This document shows positions 45,971 through 55,058 of a stretch of 64,000 nt of DNA, piece by piece. Below the pieces are notes generated by a model. It ran no database searches and was not told the DNA's origin. It saw only the letters and a program-made list of their open reading frames with translations. A program made the position numbers and the translations under genes. This DNA comes from Pseudomonas palleroniana (GTDB lineage Bacteria; Pseudomonadota; Gammaproteobacteria; Pseudomonadales; Pseudomonadaceae): NCBI RefSeq assembly GCF_003031675.1, contig NZ_PYWX01000066.1, positions 1 through 64,000 on the forward strand, given 5' to 3'. Every line of letters begins with the position of its first letter. Within the stretch, counting starts at the first letter, position 1.

Positions 45971-46867
45971 TCACTTATCGGGTGCGTGTCGGGCGTGGTC
46001 ATCCCGAGGCGAACGCCCGAAAAAAGCCTTATAGGCCCGGCTGAACGCTGCCTCGGACTCATAGCCCACCGCAAACCCAACCTCGCCGATGCGACCTCCC
46101 TGCCGAGAAAGCATGGTTTTTGCCAAGGTCAGCCGCCACTCATTCTGATAGCGCAACGGTGAGCGCCCGACCAACGTACTGAACCGCTCGCAGAAATTGG
46201 AACGCGACATGCCGGCAACTTCCGCCAGCGCATCAATGCGCCACTGCTGGCCGGGCGTTGCGTGGATAGCCCGCAGCGCCCGGGCGATGCGCGCATCCGA
46301 TAACCCGCCGAGCCATCCCGACGCACCACCCTGTTGAACCCAGGTGCGCAGGATGCGAATTACCACCAGATCGATCAGGCGCGAAATCATCAACGCACCG
46401 CCGGGCTGCGTGTCATGGGCTTCGAGCAACATGAAATGCAGAATACCTTCGGCCCAGGCCGCCGCTTCGGTTTGTCGGATGTGGATCAACTGCGGCAGGG
46501 CAAACAGCATCGCCTGGAAACTGCTTGCATCGAACCAGAATCGGCAGACCACCACCGTGGCCGGCCCACTGCATGCCGTAATCCTGATACCTGTGGGGTC
46601 GTGAGGGAGTAGCAGGACATCGCCCTGTTCCAGCATCACCGGTGCTTGACCACCGCTCTCCAGTTGCAACCCGCCTTGCTGGACTACGCAGATATGCGCG
46701 CTCTTTTCATCAAGCTTGAGCGGCTGCCCGATGGTCAGCTCAGAGGCATAAACGCGGTCGCCCGTCAGACGAATCTGCGCCAGTACCTGAGACAGAAGGT
46801 CGCCCTTGGCCAGGCCCTCCAACTGCATTTCCGGATGAATGATCAAATGTTCGAGGGGATTGGTCAT
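45971..46867 (-). CDS. AraC-family transcriptional regulator
   Basis: 298 residues. N-terminal cupin-type sensor (about 1-170, HICVVQQGGLQLESGG, VMLEQGDVLLLPHDP) and C-terminal double HTH (about 190-290, IDALAEVAGMSRSNFCERFSTLVGRSPLRYQNEWRL, then IGEVGFAVGYESEAAFSRAYKAFFG split across the second helix pair). It is divergent from the membrane protein gene at 46989, its most likely target. Confidence 0.9.
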   Translation of the reverse strand: MTNPLEHLIIHPEMQLEGLAKGDLLSQVLAQIRLTGDRVYASELTIGQPLKLDEKSAHICVVQQGGLQLESGGQAPVMLEQGDVLLLPHDPTGIRITACSGPATVVVCRFWFDASSFQAMLFALPQLIHIRQTEAAAWAEGILHFMLLEAHDTQPGGALMISRLIDLVVIRILRTWVQQGGASGWLGGLSDARIARALRAIHATPGQQWRIDALAEVAGMSRSNFCERFSTLVGRSPLRYQNEWRLTLAKTMLSRQGGRIGEVGFAVGYESEAAFSRAYKAFFGRSPRDDHARHAPDK

Positions 46868-46988
46868 GTCTGCACGGCCACGCCTTCAATAAGCTGATTC
46901 CCGGATCATAACGCGCCGAGGCGATCTGGATGAGCGTTTCCAGCGCAGGTCGTTTATGCACATCTTCCAATCACACGGGAAACGCAAA

Positions 46989-47474
46989 ATGTTCGGAATC
47001 TCCACCCTCGGCTGGATCCACACCCTCGGCAGCCTGCCCGCCATTCCACTGGCGGCCTACATGTTCATCCGCTGCGGGCGCATCGTTCCCCGCTCAACAC
47101 CGGGCAGGTTCTATCTGGCATCGATGCTGATCGTTGCCTTCAGCGTGTTCCTGGTCGCCAAACAACCGGTCAGCAACCTCATTGGCGTCATCACGATTGC
47201 CTTGCTCGTGGCCGGTTATGGCGTTGCGCACCTGGCCTGGCTGGGCCGTGCGCGGATTTATCTGGAAACCATCTTCCTGAGCCTGACGGCGTTTTTCCTG
47301 ATGGTGCCGACGGTGTCCGAGACATTGCGTCGGGTGCCTGATGGTCATCCTTTTGTTACCGATTTGAAATCGCCGGTGCTGATTGGTGCGCAAGCGGGGA
47401 TAGCGCTGGTGCTTGTTATCGGCGTTACTGTGCAGATGATCTACTTGCGCAGGAGAGGGGGGCGGGTTGCTTGA
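46989..47474 (+). CDS. Uncharacterised integral membrane protein
   Basis: 161 residues with four or five hydrophobic helices (LASMLIVAFSVFLV, VITIALLVAGYGVAHLAWL, AGIALVLVIGVTVQMIYL). It resembles DUF2306-type membrane proteins, which is a weak resemblance by eye. The ATG at 46989 is preferred; an ATG at 46956 would add 11 residues. Divergent from the AraC gene, so probably under its control. Confidence 0.65.
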   Translation: MFGISTLGWIHTLGSLPAIPLAAYMFIRCGRIVPRSTPGRFYLASMLIVAFSVFLVAKQPVSNLIGVITIALLVAGYGVAHLAWLGRARIYLETIFLSLTAFFLMVPTVSETLRRVPDGHPFVTDLKSPVLIGAQAGIALVLVIGVTVQMIYLRRRGGRVA

Positions 47475-47500
47475 TTGTCTGTCGAGTATGAGTCGTGTGT

Positions 47501-47512
47501 GGGGGGGGGGGG
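47501..47512. repeat. Homopolymer G12 tract
   Basis: Twelve consecutive G, preceded by GTGTGT. It is 27 bp after the membrane protein stop and 130 bp before the LysR start, in a transcript leader. Confidence 0.85.
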
Positions 47513-47642
47513 TGGGCCTTGCGCAGAAAATAGGCAGGAATCCACCGGAAGCAGCCGTTTTCAACCAGTCGCCGGAACAATACGGCTGCTTCACCCAACC
47601 TCTTCTCGTATCATCAGCGCCTTCGCATCTGGAACGAACTGT

Positions 47643-48611
47643 GTGAAATCGCTAACTGGAAAAACTCCGGCTGCCCCTGATGGGACGAAGTGGGACGTAG
47701 GCGAGGCTGTCAATCAGCTCTCGTGGGACGACTTGCGCATCATCAAGACGCTCAGTGATTGCGGCAATCGTTCGGCTACAGCCAAGAAGCTTGGCATCAA
47801 CGTATCCACCGTTTCGCGCCGAGTTGCTCAAGTCGAGCGAACACTCGGCATCGCGCTGTTCGATCACCGCAAATCCGGGTATCTGCTCACCGCCGAGGGC
47901 GCTGAATTGCGAGCACTTGCCGAGCGAGTGGAGTTGGATATCGTCAGCGTCACGCGGCGTGTTTCACGTTCAGGCCAGGGCCCTCTGGGCAAACTTCGAA
48001 TTACCACCAGCGACTCGCTGCTGCTGTACTTCTTCACCCCCATCATCGCGGATTTCAAAGCCCTGAACGAGGGCATCACCATCGAGGTGCTGGTGGGCAA
48101 TGAAACCCTCAGCCTCGCCCGGGATGAATCGGATATCGCGATTCGAGCGACCAGAAAACCTGCGGAAAGCCTGGTGGGACGCAAGCTGGCGAATATTGCC
48201 TGGGCACCTTACTGCTGCGCCAAACAGGTGACTGCCGCGCCCCTTTTCGAAGAGGGCCAGGCATGGGTGTCATACTCAGCAGCGCTCTTCGGTTTGAAGG
48301 CGACAAGCTATGTCGAAAACCGAGTCGCTGCTGAGCGCATCGCGTACCGCACCGATTCAGTTGCAGCAGCAAGCGCTGCAATTGCGGCGGGTCTGGGGTT
48401 TGGATTCCTTCCCTGCATGTTGGGCGACATAACTCCAGGGTTGGTACGCGCCGGCCCGGTGGTGCCAGAGCTTCAGGATGAGTTGTGGTTGCTGACTCAC
48501 CAGGACATTCGAAAATCGTGGCGAGTCAAAGCATTCATGACCTTCTGCGCCGCTGCCGTGGCCAGTCAAAAGCCCTTGGTCGAGGGGCAGTTGATACTCC
48601 CGGTCGTCTAG
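47643..48611 (+). CDS. LysR-family transcriptional regulator
   Basis: 322 residues from the GTG at 47643; the open frame extends upstream to 47475, but the added residues look non-coding (Gly run from the G tract). N-terminal HTH: LSWDDLRIIKTLSDCGNRSA, LGINVSTVSRRVAQVERTLG. The C-terminal effector domain is of the PBP2 type. Convergent with ridA. The regulon is not evident. Confidence 0.82.
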   Translation: MKSLTGKTPAAPDGTKWDVGEAVNQLSWDDLRIIKTLSDCGNRSATAKKLGINVSTVSRRVAQVERTLGIALFDHRKSGYLLTAEGAELRALAERVELDIVSVTRRVSRSGQGPLGKLRITTSDSLLLYFFTPIIADFKALNEGITIEVLVGNETLSLARDESDIAIRATRKPAESLVGRKLANIAWAPYCCAKQVTAAPLFEEGQAWVSYSAALFGLKATSYVENRVAAERIAYRTDSVAAASAAIAAGLGFGFLPCMLGDITPGLVRAGPVVPELQDELWLLTHQDIRKSWRVKAFMTFCAAAVASQKPLVEGQLILPVV

Positions 48612-48631
48612 ATCGAAACCGGGAGTGCAAC

Positions 48632-49093
48632 TCAGATGTCTCGGGCGCCAATCACGGCTTTGCACACGATCTCAATCAACTGCTGGCGCTGGGCAAGTCT
48701 CGACACCCCAATGATATTGCTCGCGCACTGCGGCCGCTCAGTGCCATAGGCCGCCTTGCGCACTTTGCCGACCACGGCAAACGCAGCGTCCATATCCAGC
48801 ACATAAAGGGTTTCCTCGACAACATCTTGCAGAGTGGCGCCATACAAGGCGAGCAGCTTCGAAATGTTGTCATAAGAGACCCGCATCTGCTCTCCCATCG
48901 AAGAGAAATCACTGGGCTTACCGTCGGCGTTCAGCGGCGCCGGGGCTACCTGGTTACCTTCCTCGTCATGGTTGAATTGACCTGATACGTAGATCTCGTT
49001 TCCCACCCGCCGTGCCTGCGGATAGCCATATGCCTCCTCCCAGGAAACGCCCCAGTAGGCGGTCTGCTTGTTGAACGGTTGTGACGCTGCCAT
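48632..49093 (-). CDS. RidA-family protein
   Basis: 153 residues from the ATG at 49093 (CAGGAGA upstream). RidA/YjgF fold: RRVGNEIYVSGQFNHDEEGN, QMRVSYDNISKLLALYGATLQDVVEETLYVLD. RidA deaminates reactive enamine/imine intermediates; here the usual catalytic Arg region is replaced by QCASNIIGVSRLAQRQQLIEI, so it belongs to a divergent subgroup. Divergent from the isochorismatase-like gene across 262 bp, suggesting joint control. Confidence 0.85.
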   Translation of the reverse strand: MAASQPFNKQTAYWGVSWEEAYGYPQARRVGNEIYVSGQFNHDEEGNQVAPAPLNADGKPSDFSSMGEQMRVSYDNISKLLALYGATLQDVVEETLYVLDMDAAFAVVGKVRKAAYGTERPQCASNIIGVSRLAQRQQLIEIVCKAVIGARDI

Positions 49094-49355
49094 TGCATTC
49101 TCCTGCACATGACGGATCGGCTTGATCCGAATGGGTGGGCGAATGCTAACAGCGCGATCGCGTGGGTGATGGCGCATAAATGAGCCAATACAGGCGCAAA
49201 AGTGCGCCACCAGGAAGCGTCTTGATTGGTTATCTTTTGCTCGCCCTCAAGCCATGACGCTGAGGAGTGCGCTCATGGCTACGGTGATGCCTGCAAGGTG
49301 CGGGACCCGAGACGTGTGCGATAGAACTTCATCCAAGCCGAAAGGAAAACAAAAA

Positions 49356-50042
49356 ATGAGCAATCCTAAAACTGAAGTCCTGACTCCGCTGAACAGCCAA
49401 CTGATCTTCATCGATCAGCAGCCCCAGATGGCTTTCGGCGTTCAGAGCATTGACCGGCAAACGCTGAAAAACAATAGCGTTGCCTTGGCCAAGGCCGCGA
49501 AGATTTTTAATGTCCCCACCACCTTCACCACGGTTGAGACAGAAAGCTTCTCAGGTCACACCTACCCTGAGCTACTCGCTGTATTCCCGGACGCTCCGCT
49601 GCTGGAGCGCACCTCCATGAATTCCTGGGATGATCAGAAAGTACGCGACGCCCTCAAGAGAAATGGTCGCAACAAGATCATCGTCTCCGGCTTGTGGACC
49701 GAGGTATGCAACACCACCTTCGCCCTGTCGGCAATGAACGATGCCGGCTATGAAATCTATATGGTTGCAGACGCCTCCGGCGGCACCACCAAAGAAGCCC
49801 ACGATTACGCCATGCAGCGCATGATCCAGGCCGGCGTGGTACCGGTAACCTGGCAGCAGGTGCTGCTGGAATGGCAGCGGGACTGGAAGAACCGCGACAC
49901 CTACGACGCCGTAATGGAACTGGTCAAGGAACATTCTGGCGCCTATGGCATGGGCGTCGACTACGCCTACACCATGGTGCACAAGGCGCCTGAGCGCGTT
50001 CAGCATGGCCCTACTTTGGCGCCTGTCGCTGCATCTGTCTGA
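49356..50042 (+). CDS. Isochorismatase-family hydrolase (YcaC-like)
   Basis: 228 residues from the ATG at 49356 (AAAGGA upstream); an upstream in-frame ATG at 49254 is less likely. Catalytic Asp in IFIDQQPQMAFGVQS and Cys in SGLWTEVCNTTFALSAMNDAGYE match the cysteine hydrolase family, and FGVQSIDRQTLKNN is YcaC-like. YcaC structures are known but the substrate is not. The pairing with RidA suggests detoxification or N-compound catabolism. Confidence 0.87.
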   Translation: MSNPKTEVLTPLNSQLIFIDQQPQMAFGVQSIDRQTLKNNSVALAKAAKIFNVPTTFTTVETESFSGHTYPELLAVFPDAPLLERTSMNSWDDQKVRDALKRNGRNKIIVSGLWTEVCNTTFALSAMNDAGYEIYMVADASGGTTKEAHDYAMQRMIQAGVVPVTWQQVLLEWQRDWKNRDTYDAVMELVKEHSGAYGMGVDYAYTMVHKAPERVQHGPTLAPVAASV

Positions 50043-50201
50043 GCCATCGCCAGCCCCTGCCCTGGGGGCTGTTCACAGACTTGCGAAGGGTGCGCAGTCG
50101 ACTGAACCGAGTCAAACGAGCCTGGCCTGGAACCTCTGGGGGTTTCCAGTGCCCAGTGCTGTTCGAGTCAGGCGCTTGCACCCGGTTACCCGGATTAATA
50201 G

Positions 50202-50609
50202 ATGTGTATGAACATGGACAAATCTACCGTGCTTGCGACTCTCACACTGGCTTCGACAGAACCGCTCAAATCCTGGCAGATCAGCACTGCCAAACAACTG
50301 ATGCTGGGCAGACTGGATACCGGCATTTCAGTGACTGAACTCGCTGAAGCCTGCGCATTGTCGCGCAGTCACTTCACCCGCCTGTTCAAGGAAAGCACCC
50401 GGATGCCCCCGCAGCGATGGCTGCGTGAACAGCGGGTCATGAAGAGCAGAGAGTTATTGAAGACTTCCACGATGTTGCTCACAGAGATCGCGCTGGAATG
50501 CGGCTTCAGCGATCAATCTCACTTCTGCCGTACCTTCGTGAAAACTGTAGGCATGACACCGACGGCTTGGCAGCGACAGGCAGTCTGCCCGACTCCGGTC
50601 GTGGCTTGA
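50202..50609 (+). CDS. AraC-type HTH protein without sensor domain
   Basis: 135 residues comprising essentially only the two-HTH AraC DNA-binding domain (SVTELAEACALSRSHFTRLFKESTRMPPQRWLREQRV, then LTEIALECGFSDQSHFCRTFVKTVGMTPTAWQRQ, quoted in parts). No ligand domain precedes it, as in MarA/SoxS or in truncated regulators. Start uncertain among ATGs at 50202, 50208 and 50214; no good ribosome binding site. Confidence 0.82.
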   Translation: MCMNMDKSTVLATLTLASTEPLKSWQISTAKQLMLGRLDTGISVTELAEACALSRSHFTRLFKESTRMPPQRWLREQRVMKSRELLKTSTMLLTEIALECGFSDQSHFCRTFVKTVGMTPTAWQRQAVCPTPVVA

Positions 50610-50650
50610 GACGGTAAGGCACCCGAAGACATTCAAAAGTGAGGAAAACC

Positions 50651-51070
50651 ATGAAAATTCTCTACACCGCAGTCGCCACCGCAACCGGTGGTCGTGATGG
50701 CCGGGCCATCTCCAGCGACAACAACCTTGACGTGAAACTGGCCACTCCGAAGGAGTTGGGTGGCGCCGGTGGTGAGGCCACCAACCCTGAGCAACTGTTC
50801 GCCGCCGGTTACTCGGCCTGCTTCATCAGTGCACTGAAATTCGTCGCCGGCCAGAGCAAACGCAGCATTCCGGTCGACGCCACGATCACGGCGCAGGTCG
50901 GCATTGGCCAGATCCCAGGCGGCTTTGGCCTGGATATCGACCTGAACATCAACCTGCCGGGCCTGGAGCAAGCCGATGCACACGCGTTGGTGGAGGCGGC
51001 CCATCAAGTGTGCCCGTATTCCAACGCCACCCGTGGCAACGTCGATGTGCGTTTGCACGTCACCGTCTAA
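50651..51070 (+). CDS. ohr: Ohr/OsmC-family organic hydroperoxide resistance protein
   Basis: 139 residues from the ATG at 50651 (GAGGA upstream). The two redox Cys are present: NPEQLFAAGYSACF (about C58) and HQVCPYSNATRG (about C122). Reduces organic hydroperoxides with lipoyl thiols. Follows the AraC-type gene, which may regulate it; no OhrR (MarR) gene is nearby. Confidence 0.9.
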   Translation: MKILYTAVATATGGRDGRAISSDNNLDVKLATPKELGGAGGEATNPEQLFAAGYSACFISALKFVAGQSKRSIPVDATITAQVGIGQIPGGFGLDIDLNINLPGLEQADAHALVEAAHQVCPYSNATRGNVDVRLHVTV

Positions 51071-51148
51071 CTTTCCGAGATCTACGCCTCGCCGCTGCGC
51101 GCTACCACTGAGCAGTTGAAAGGCCTGCCAGCTGGCTTTCAAATAGCG

Positions 51149-52057
51149 TTACCTACCTTGCAGGTACGGCGCCATCAAGCTGGCAAACCACTCGATGAAC
51201 GCACTGAGGCGGCGAGAGCGTTGGCGACGATCCGGATACAGTACAGACACGGTCATCGACGGTGGCCGGTAAGCTGCCAGCACTTCCACCAACTCGCCGC
51301 TATCGAGCAAATGCTGCACATCGAACAACGGCACCTGAATCAAGCCGAGCCCTGTGCGGCATGCGGTGATATAGCTTTCCGCACTATTGACCACCAAGCG
51401 ACAGGGCAGTGGCAACGAATGCCGGGCGCCGTCGAGACAGTATTCCCACTGAGTCTCCTGCCCGCTCGATCCCGCCTCATAGCCGATGCATACATGCCGC
51501 TCCTGTAACTCGGCAAGATCGGTGGGTACGCCAAACTCGCTCAGGTAAGCGGGACTGGCGCAGTTGATCATCAACACCTGCCCTAACGGTTTCACTACCA
51601 GGCTGCTGCTCTGCGGCGTGCCGAAACGAATCACACAATCGACGCCCTCCTGCACCAGGTCTATCGCCCGGTCAGTGGAACCCAGGCCCAGTTGCAGGTG
51701 CGGGTAACGCTGGAGAAAATCGGGCAGCGCAGGAATGAGCAGGCGCCGGGCGATACGACTGGGCACATCGACCTCCAGGCGCCCCATCACCTGCTCTTGA
51801 TGGGTGTGGAACAGTTGGTCGATCTCATCGATCTCGACTAATACCTGACGTGCGCGCTGCAGTAACTGGCTGCCATCGGTGGTGAACGACACCTTACGCG
51901 TGGTGCGGTGCAGCAAGCGCGTTCCGGTATTGGCTTCCAATTGTTGAATCGCCGCCGATACCGTGGCACGCGGCAGTTTCAGCAGGCGTGCGGCCTGGAT
52001 GAAGCTGCCGAGCTCAGCCACCTGAACGAAAATTTGGTACTGTTCGATGCGGTCCAT
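51149..52057 (-). CDS. LysR-family transcriptional regulator
   Basis: 302 residues. HTH at the N-terminus (FVQVAELGSFIQAARLLKLPRATVSAAIQQLE), effector domain from about 90. This is of the CrgA/DsdC-like subgroup often next to oxidoreductases; the SDR gene upstream in the same orientation may be its target, with 152 bp between them. Confidence 0.9.
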   Translation of the reverse strand: MDRIEQYQIFVQVAELGSFIQAARLLKLPRATVSAAIQQLEANTGTRLLHRTTRKVSFTTDGSQLLQRARQVLVEIDEIDQLFHTHQEQVMGRLEVDVPSRIARRLLIPALPDFLQRYPHLQLGLGSTDRAIDLVQEGVDCVIRFGTPQSSSLVVKPLGQVLMINCASPAYLSEFGVPTDLAELQERHVCIGYEAGSSGQETQWEYCLDGARHSLPLPCRLVVNSAESYITACRTGLGLIQVPLFDVQHLLDSGELVEVLAAYRPPSMTVSVLYPDRRQRSRRLSAFIEWFASLMAPYLQGR

Positions 52058-52209
52058 GGGTTATCAGTGCTCGACGACGGCGTTAGCCTGTTTCGCTCGA
52101 AACCGGCGGGTGATGTGCAGACTGATCGACGCTCATAGCAACCCCACGGCCTGGTTTGTCGGGAAAAGTGTCAACGCCGCATTACGGGGTTGCAATCGCT
52201 TTTCGCCCG

Positions 52210-52983
52210 TTACTTGGTGGTATACCCGCCGTTGATCAAAATCGTCTGGCCCGTCACCCACCAGCCATCACTCACCAGGTTGCGAATGAACGGGACCACA
52301 TCCTCGATATCAGTCAGGCCCGTGCGTGAGAACGGCGAAAGCGCCGCGGCGGTCTTATGATAGTTCACCGCATCCTGACCTTCGGCCGGATAAAAAAACG
52401 GTGTATCCATCGGGCCCGGGCCCACTGCCGTCACCGAAATACCACGCGCGCCGAGTTCTTTTGCAGCCGCTCGGGTGAACTGCTCCACCGGCGCTTTACT
52501 GCCGGCATACGCCGCGTAGAACGGCGTGAACGCGCCGAGCAGCGAGGTGACGATGGTGCAGATCTTGCCGTTGTCGTTGAGGTGCTTGCCGGCTTCCTTG
52601 AGAAAGAAAAACGCGGTTTTAGAGTTAACCGCCATCATCTCGTCGTACTCAGCTTCGGTGATCTCAGCCATGGGTTTCTTCAACACCTTGCCCACGGTGT
52701 TGATCGCAATATCCGGACGCCCGACTGCAGCCACGGCATCGCTGAACAGCTTTTCCACGGCCCCGGCTGTGGTCAGGTCTGCCTGCAACACCACCGCCTG
52801 GGTTCCCAGCGCCTCGAGAGCCGCCGCAGTGGCGTTGGCATCGCCCTGGCTGGAGGCGCTGTTGTAATGCACCACTACCGCCTTGGCACCCTGCTGGGCG
52901 AGATCGCGGGCGAGCAAACCGCCGAGATTTTTCACACCGCCGGCGATCAGTACGACCTTGCCATTGATTGAATGTTTGGACAT
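52210..52983 (-). CDS. Short-chain dehydrogenase/reductase
   Basis: 257 residues from the ATG at 52983 (AAGGAGCA upstream). Cofactor-binding VVLIAGGVKNLGGLLARDL replaces the usual TGxxxGxG with AGGVKNLGG. Catalytic Ser region IVTSLLGAFTPF and Y-x3-K in YAAYAGSKAPVEQ. Classical SDR; substrate unknown. Confidence 0.88.
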   Translation of the reverse strand: MSKHSINGKVVLIAGGVKNLGGLLARDLAQQGAKAVVVHYNSASSQGDANATAAALEALGTQAVVLQADLTTAGAVEKLFSDAVAAVGRPDIAINTVGKVLKKPMAEITEAEYDEMMAVNSKTAFFFLKEAGKHLNDNGKICTIVTSLLGAFTPFYAAYAGSKAPVEQFTRAAAKELGARGISVTAVGPGPMDTPFFYPAEGQDAVNYHKTAAALSPFSRTGLTDIEDVVPFIRNLVSDGWWVTGQTILINGGYTTK

Positions 52984-53174
52984 GACAATGCTCCTTGGGC
53001 TGGGAAAGGTACGACCCAGTCTAGAGAGGCAGCGGGCAAAGATAAGCACGCTGATGTTGGATGCACTGTTCAGCGTTTTCGGCCAATAGGCGTGAAGTTA
53101 CTTACGTTGTGTTGGTGTATTGGCTGGAAGATTGTCAGTGGGTTGACGGAAAAATGGACGTTCCAGAAACGACA

Positions 53175-53206
53175 AAGCCCTCGCATTTCTGCGAGGGCTT
53201 CGTTTT
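53175..53206 (-). terminator. Host terminator of the tRNA-Thr gene
   Basis: AAGCCCTCGCA/TGCGAGGGCTT stem (53175-53185 with 53190-53200). On the minus strand it lies immediately after the CCA end of the tRNA fragment, as in an ordinary tRNA transcription unit. Confidence 0.75.
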
Positions 53207-53209
53207 GTA

Positions 53210-53254
53210 TGGTGCCGGCACCAGGAGTCGAACCCGGGACCTACTGATTACAAG
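53210..53254 (-). pseudogene. 3' fragment of tRNA-Thr(TGT): attachment-site duplication
   Basis: Read on the minus strand, 45 nt run from the anticodon loop CTTGTAA through the TCAGTAGGTC variable arm, the T-arm CCGGG-TTCGACT-CCTGG and the acceptor strand TGCCGGC to ACCA. The 5' half (acceptor strand GCCGGCA and D-arm AGCTCAGTTGG) is missing; only GTTTGCTCT (53257-53265) recalls the D-arm. This is the classic footprint of integration into a tRNA 3' end; the intact gene should lie at the element's far end. Confidence 0.85.
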
Positions 53255-53412
53255 CCGTTTGCTCTGAGGCTTCGCCTCGCTTCATCGAGTATCACCTGTT
53301 TTGCTTGGCCCAGGTTTACTTGGTCTGTAGCCAATTCGGTGTCTTTCTATGTTTCACCTGTTAGCGTACCTTTGCATGAGAAACGGGGAACGGATGGGGA
53401 AAACGGGAAAGA

Positions 53413-54873
53413 ATGGCTAAGCGTACGCGAATGACCGAGATGGAGGCCTATGCGGTAAAGACTCGTCAGTCGGAGCCGGTCGGCTCTCGCGGAAAGGGGA
53501 CTTTGCTGCTCGAACGTAAAGCTTCCGGAGCTATTCAGGCTTACTACCGGGAACGCACATCGGACAGCGACAAGCGGCTGCCTCTCGGGACGCTCGCGAA
53601 GAAGCCGCGTGTGGGTACAGACGAGCAGAGCTTGGATGGTATCCGTGGTGAGGCTTTGCGAATTTCAGTTGAGGCCGCTGCCGCTGGCGGTATTGCCAAG
53701 TACTTGGAGCACATCTCGGTGCAACAAGTAGCGGCCGCGGCTAGTCGTGCAGCCACAGCCGCATTGGAAGAAGCGGAACGGCTAGAACGTTTCCGCCTCG
53801 ACGAAATTGAAGCGGCCCGCGGAAGCTTTCACGATTTGTTCCTGGATTACATTGAGTCGCGCCGCGTGAAGGCGACACCAGGCGTCGTGAAGGAGTTGGA
53901 ACGGCTGCTCAAGACGAACATGCAAGAGCCCCATCCAGAGGTAATGCGGATGAAGGCCCGAGATATTAGGGCTGACCACATCCTCACCATTCTCAATCCG
54001 ATCTGGGAGCGCGGCTCCAAAGTGCAGGCGGATCGTATGCGTTCGTTTCTGGTGGCGGCATTCAACCATGGGCTCACGGCTGAGAGTGTGGTCGGTCGCT
54101 CCAATGCGAAGACCTATAGCCTTGAGATCAACCCTGCAGCAATGGTGAAGGTCGATAAAGTCTCGGCCCCTGTCGAACGAGCCTTGTCTGATGCAGAGCT
54201 GAAGCAATTCTGGGAGACGGTTGAGGATACTGACGGTATCGGTCCGGTTATGGCACTGTTATTCAAGTTCGTCATATCAACGGGCGGCCAGCGGATCAAG
54301 AACCTAATCGAAACCACTTGGGCGGACTACGATCTGGACGCGGGTACGGTGCTATTGATTCACCGTAAAGGTAGAGGTGGCCAAACCCTGAGCCGACCGC
54401 ACCTGGTACCGCTCTCTGATCGAGCCATTGCCATAGTGCGGCAAGTTCGGGAAATCAATGGGGATCATCCATGGCCCTGGACTACACACGGTAAACAACC
54501 TTTTGTGATCAGTAGCCCGACCCATGCCGTTGCAGACTGGCTGGATTCCAAGCATGCGCTAATCGCTGGCGGGAAGATCCCGACGTTCTCCCCCAGAGAT
54601 TTGCGCCGCACCTGTACACAGTTAATGCAGAAACATGGGATTGATGATCGACTGTCGGATCTTCTTCAAGCTCATGGCCAAACAGGTGTCGTTTCTCGAC
54701 ACTACCGAAATAATCCCGAAGCGGCGCTGCCAGAGAAACGTAAAGCTATCGAGCTCTTTGACCGAGCTTTGGCTAAGGCTTTGGGGGAGGCCACTGATGC
54801 GGGCAACGTGCTTTCCATCTCGCGCCGGAAAAAAGAAAAACCCCGGGCCATGCCCGAATCTTGTCGCACATAG
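53413..54873 (+). CDS. int: Tyrosine recombinase (integrase)
   Basis: 486 residues. An N-terminal arm-binding region and a core-binding domain precede the catalytic domain (about 265-450). Box I Arg is in STGGQRIKNLIE; box II reads SPRDLRRT, so the usual His of H-x-x-R is Arg; the later His is in LLQAHGQ and the nucleophile Tyr in VSRHYRNN. It lies 158 bp from the tRNA fragment and reads away from it. It would catalyse integration and excision at the tRNA-Thr site. Confidence 0.93.
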   Translation: MAKRTRMTEMEAYAVKTRQSEPVGSRGKGTLLLERKASGAIQAYYRERTSDSDKRLPLGTLAKKPRVGTDEQSLDGIRGEALRISVEAAAAGGIAKYLEHISVQQVAAAASRAATAALEEAERLERFRLDEIEAARGSFHDLFLDYIESRRVKATPGVVKELERLLKTNMQEPHPEVMRMKARDIRADHILTILNPIWERGSKVQADRMRSFLVAAFNHGLTAESVVGRSNAKTYSLEINPAAMVKVDKVSAPVERALSDAELKQFWETVEDTDGIGPVMALLFKFVISTGGQRIKNLIETTWADYDLDAGTVLLIHRKGRGGQTLSRPHLVPLSDRAIAIVRQVREINGDHPWPWTTHGKQPFVISSPTHAVADWLDSKHALIAGGKIPTFSPRDLRRTCTQLMQKHGIDDRLSDLLQAHGQTGVVSRHYRNNPEAALPEKRKAIELFDRALAKALGEATDAGNVLSISRRKKEKPRAMPESCRT

Positions 54874-54970
54874 GGCACCACCATCAGTCCGCTGCTGAAT
54901 CCCCGTAGTACGCGCCCTACAGCACATTTCAGTTCCGCAAACTCTGCTCAAAACACGCTGAAACTGATAG

Positions 54971-55003
54971 TAAGTGGGAATAACAGCGAATAAGCGGGAA
55001 TAA
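54971..55003. repeat. Tandem 13-nt repeats near int
   Basis: TAAGTGGGAATAA (54971-54983) and TAAGCGGGAATAA (54991-55003), one mismatch, 20 nt apart, about two helical turns. Possible integrase arm or excisionase sites. Confidence 0.7.
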
Positions 55004-55058
55004 ACAACTTTTAGTAATACGGTACGTTGTTAGTTTGGTAGTTTGAGCTGGCGAGATA

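Noticed and set aside
47475..47642. N-terminal extension of the LysR regulator
   Set aside because: It includes translation of the G12 tract and has no LysR homology; the GTG at 47643 gives the usual length.
53210..53290. Functional tRNA-Thr gene
   Set aside because: The 3' half is perfect, but the 5' acceptor strand and D-arm are missing, so it cannot fold into a tRNA; treated as an attachment remnant.
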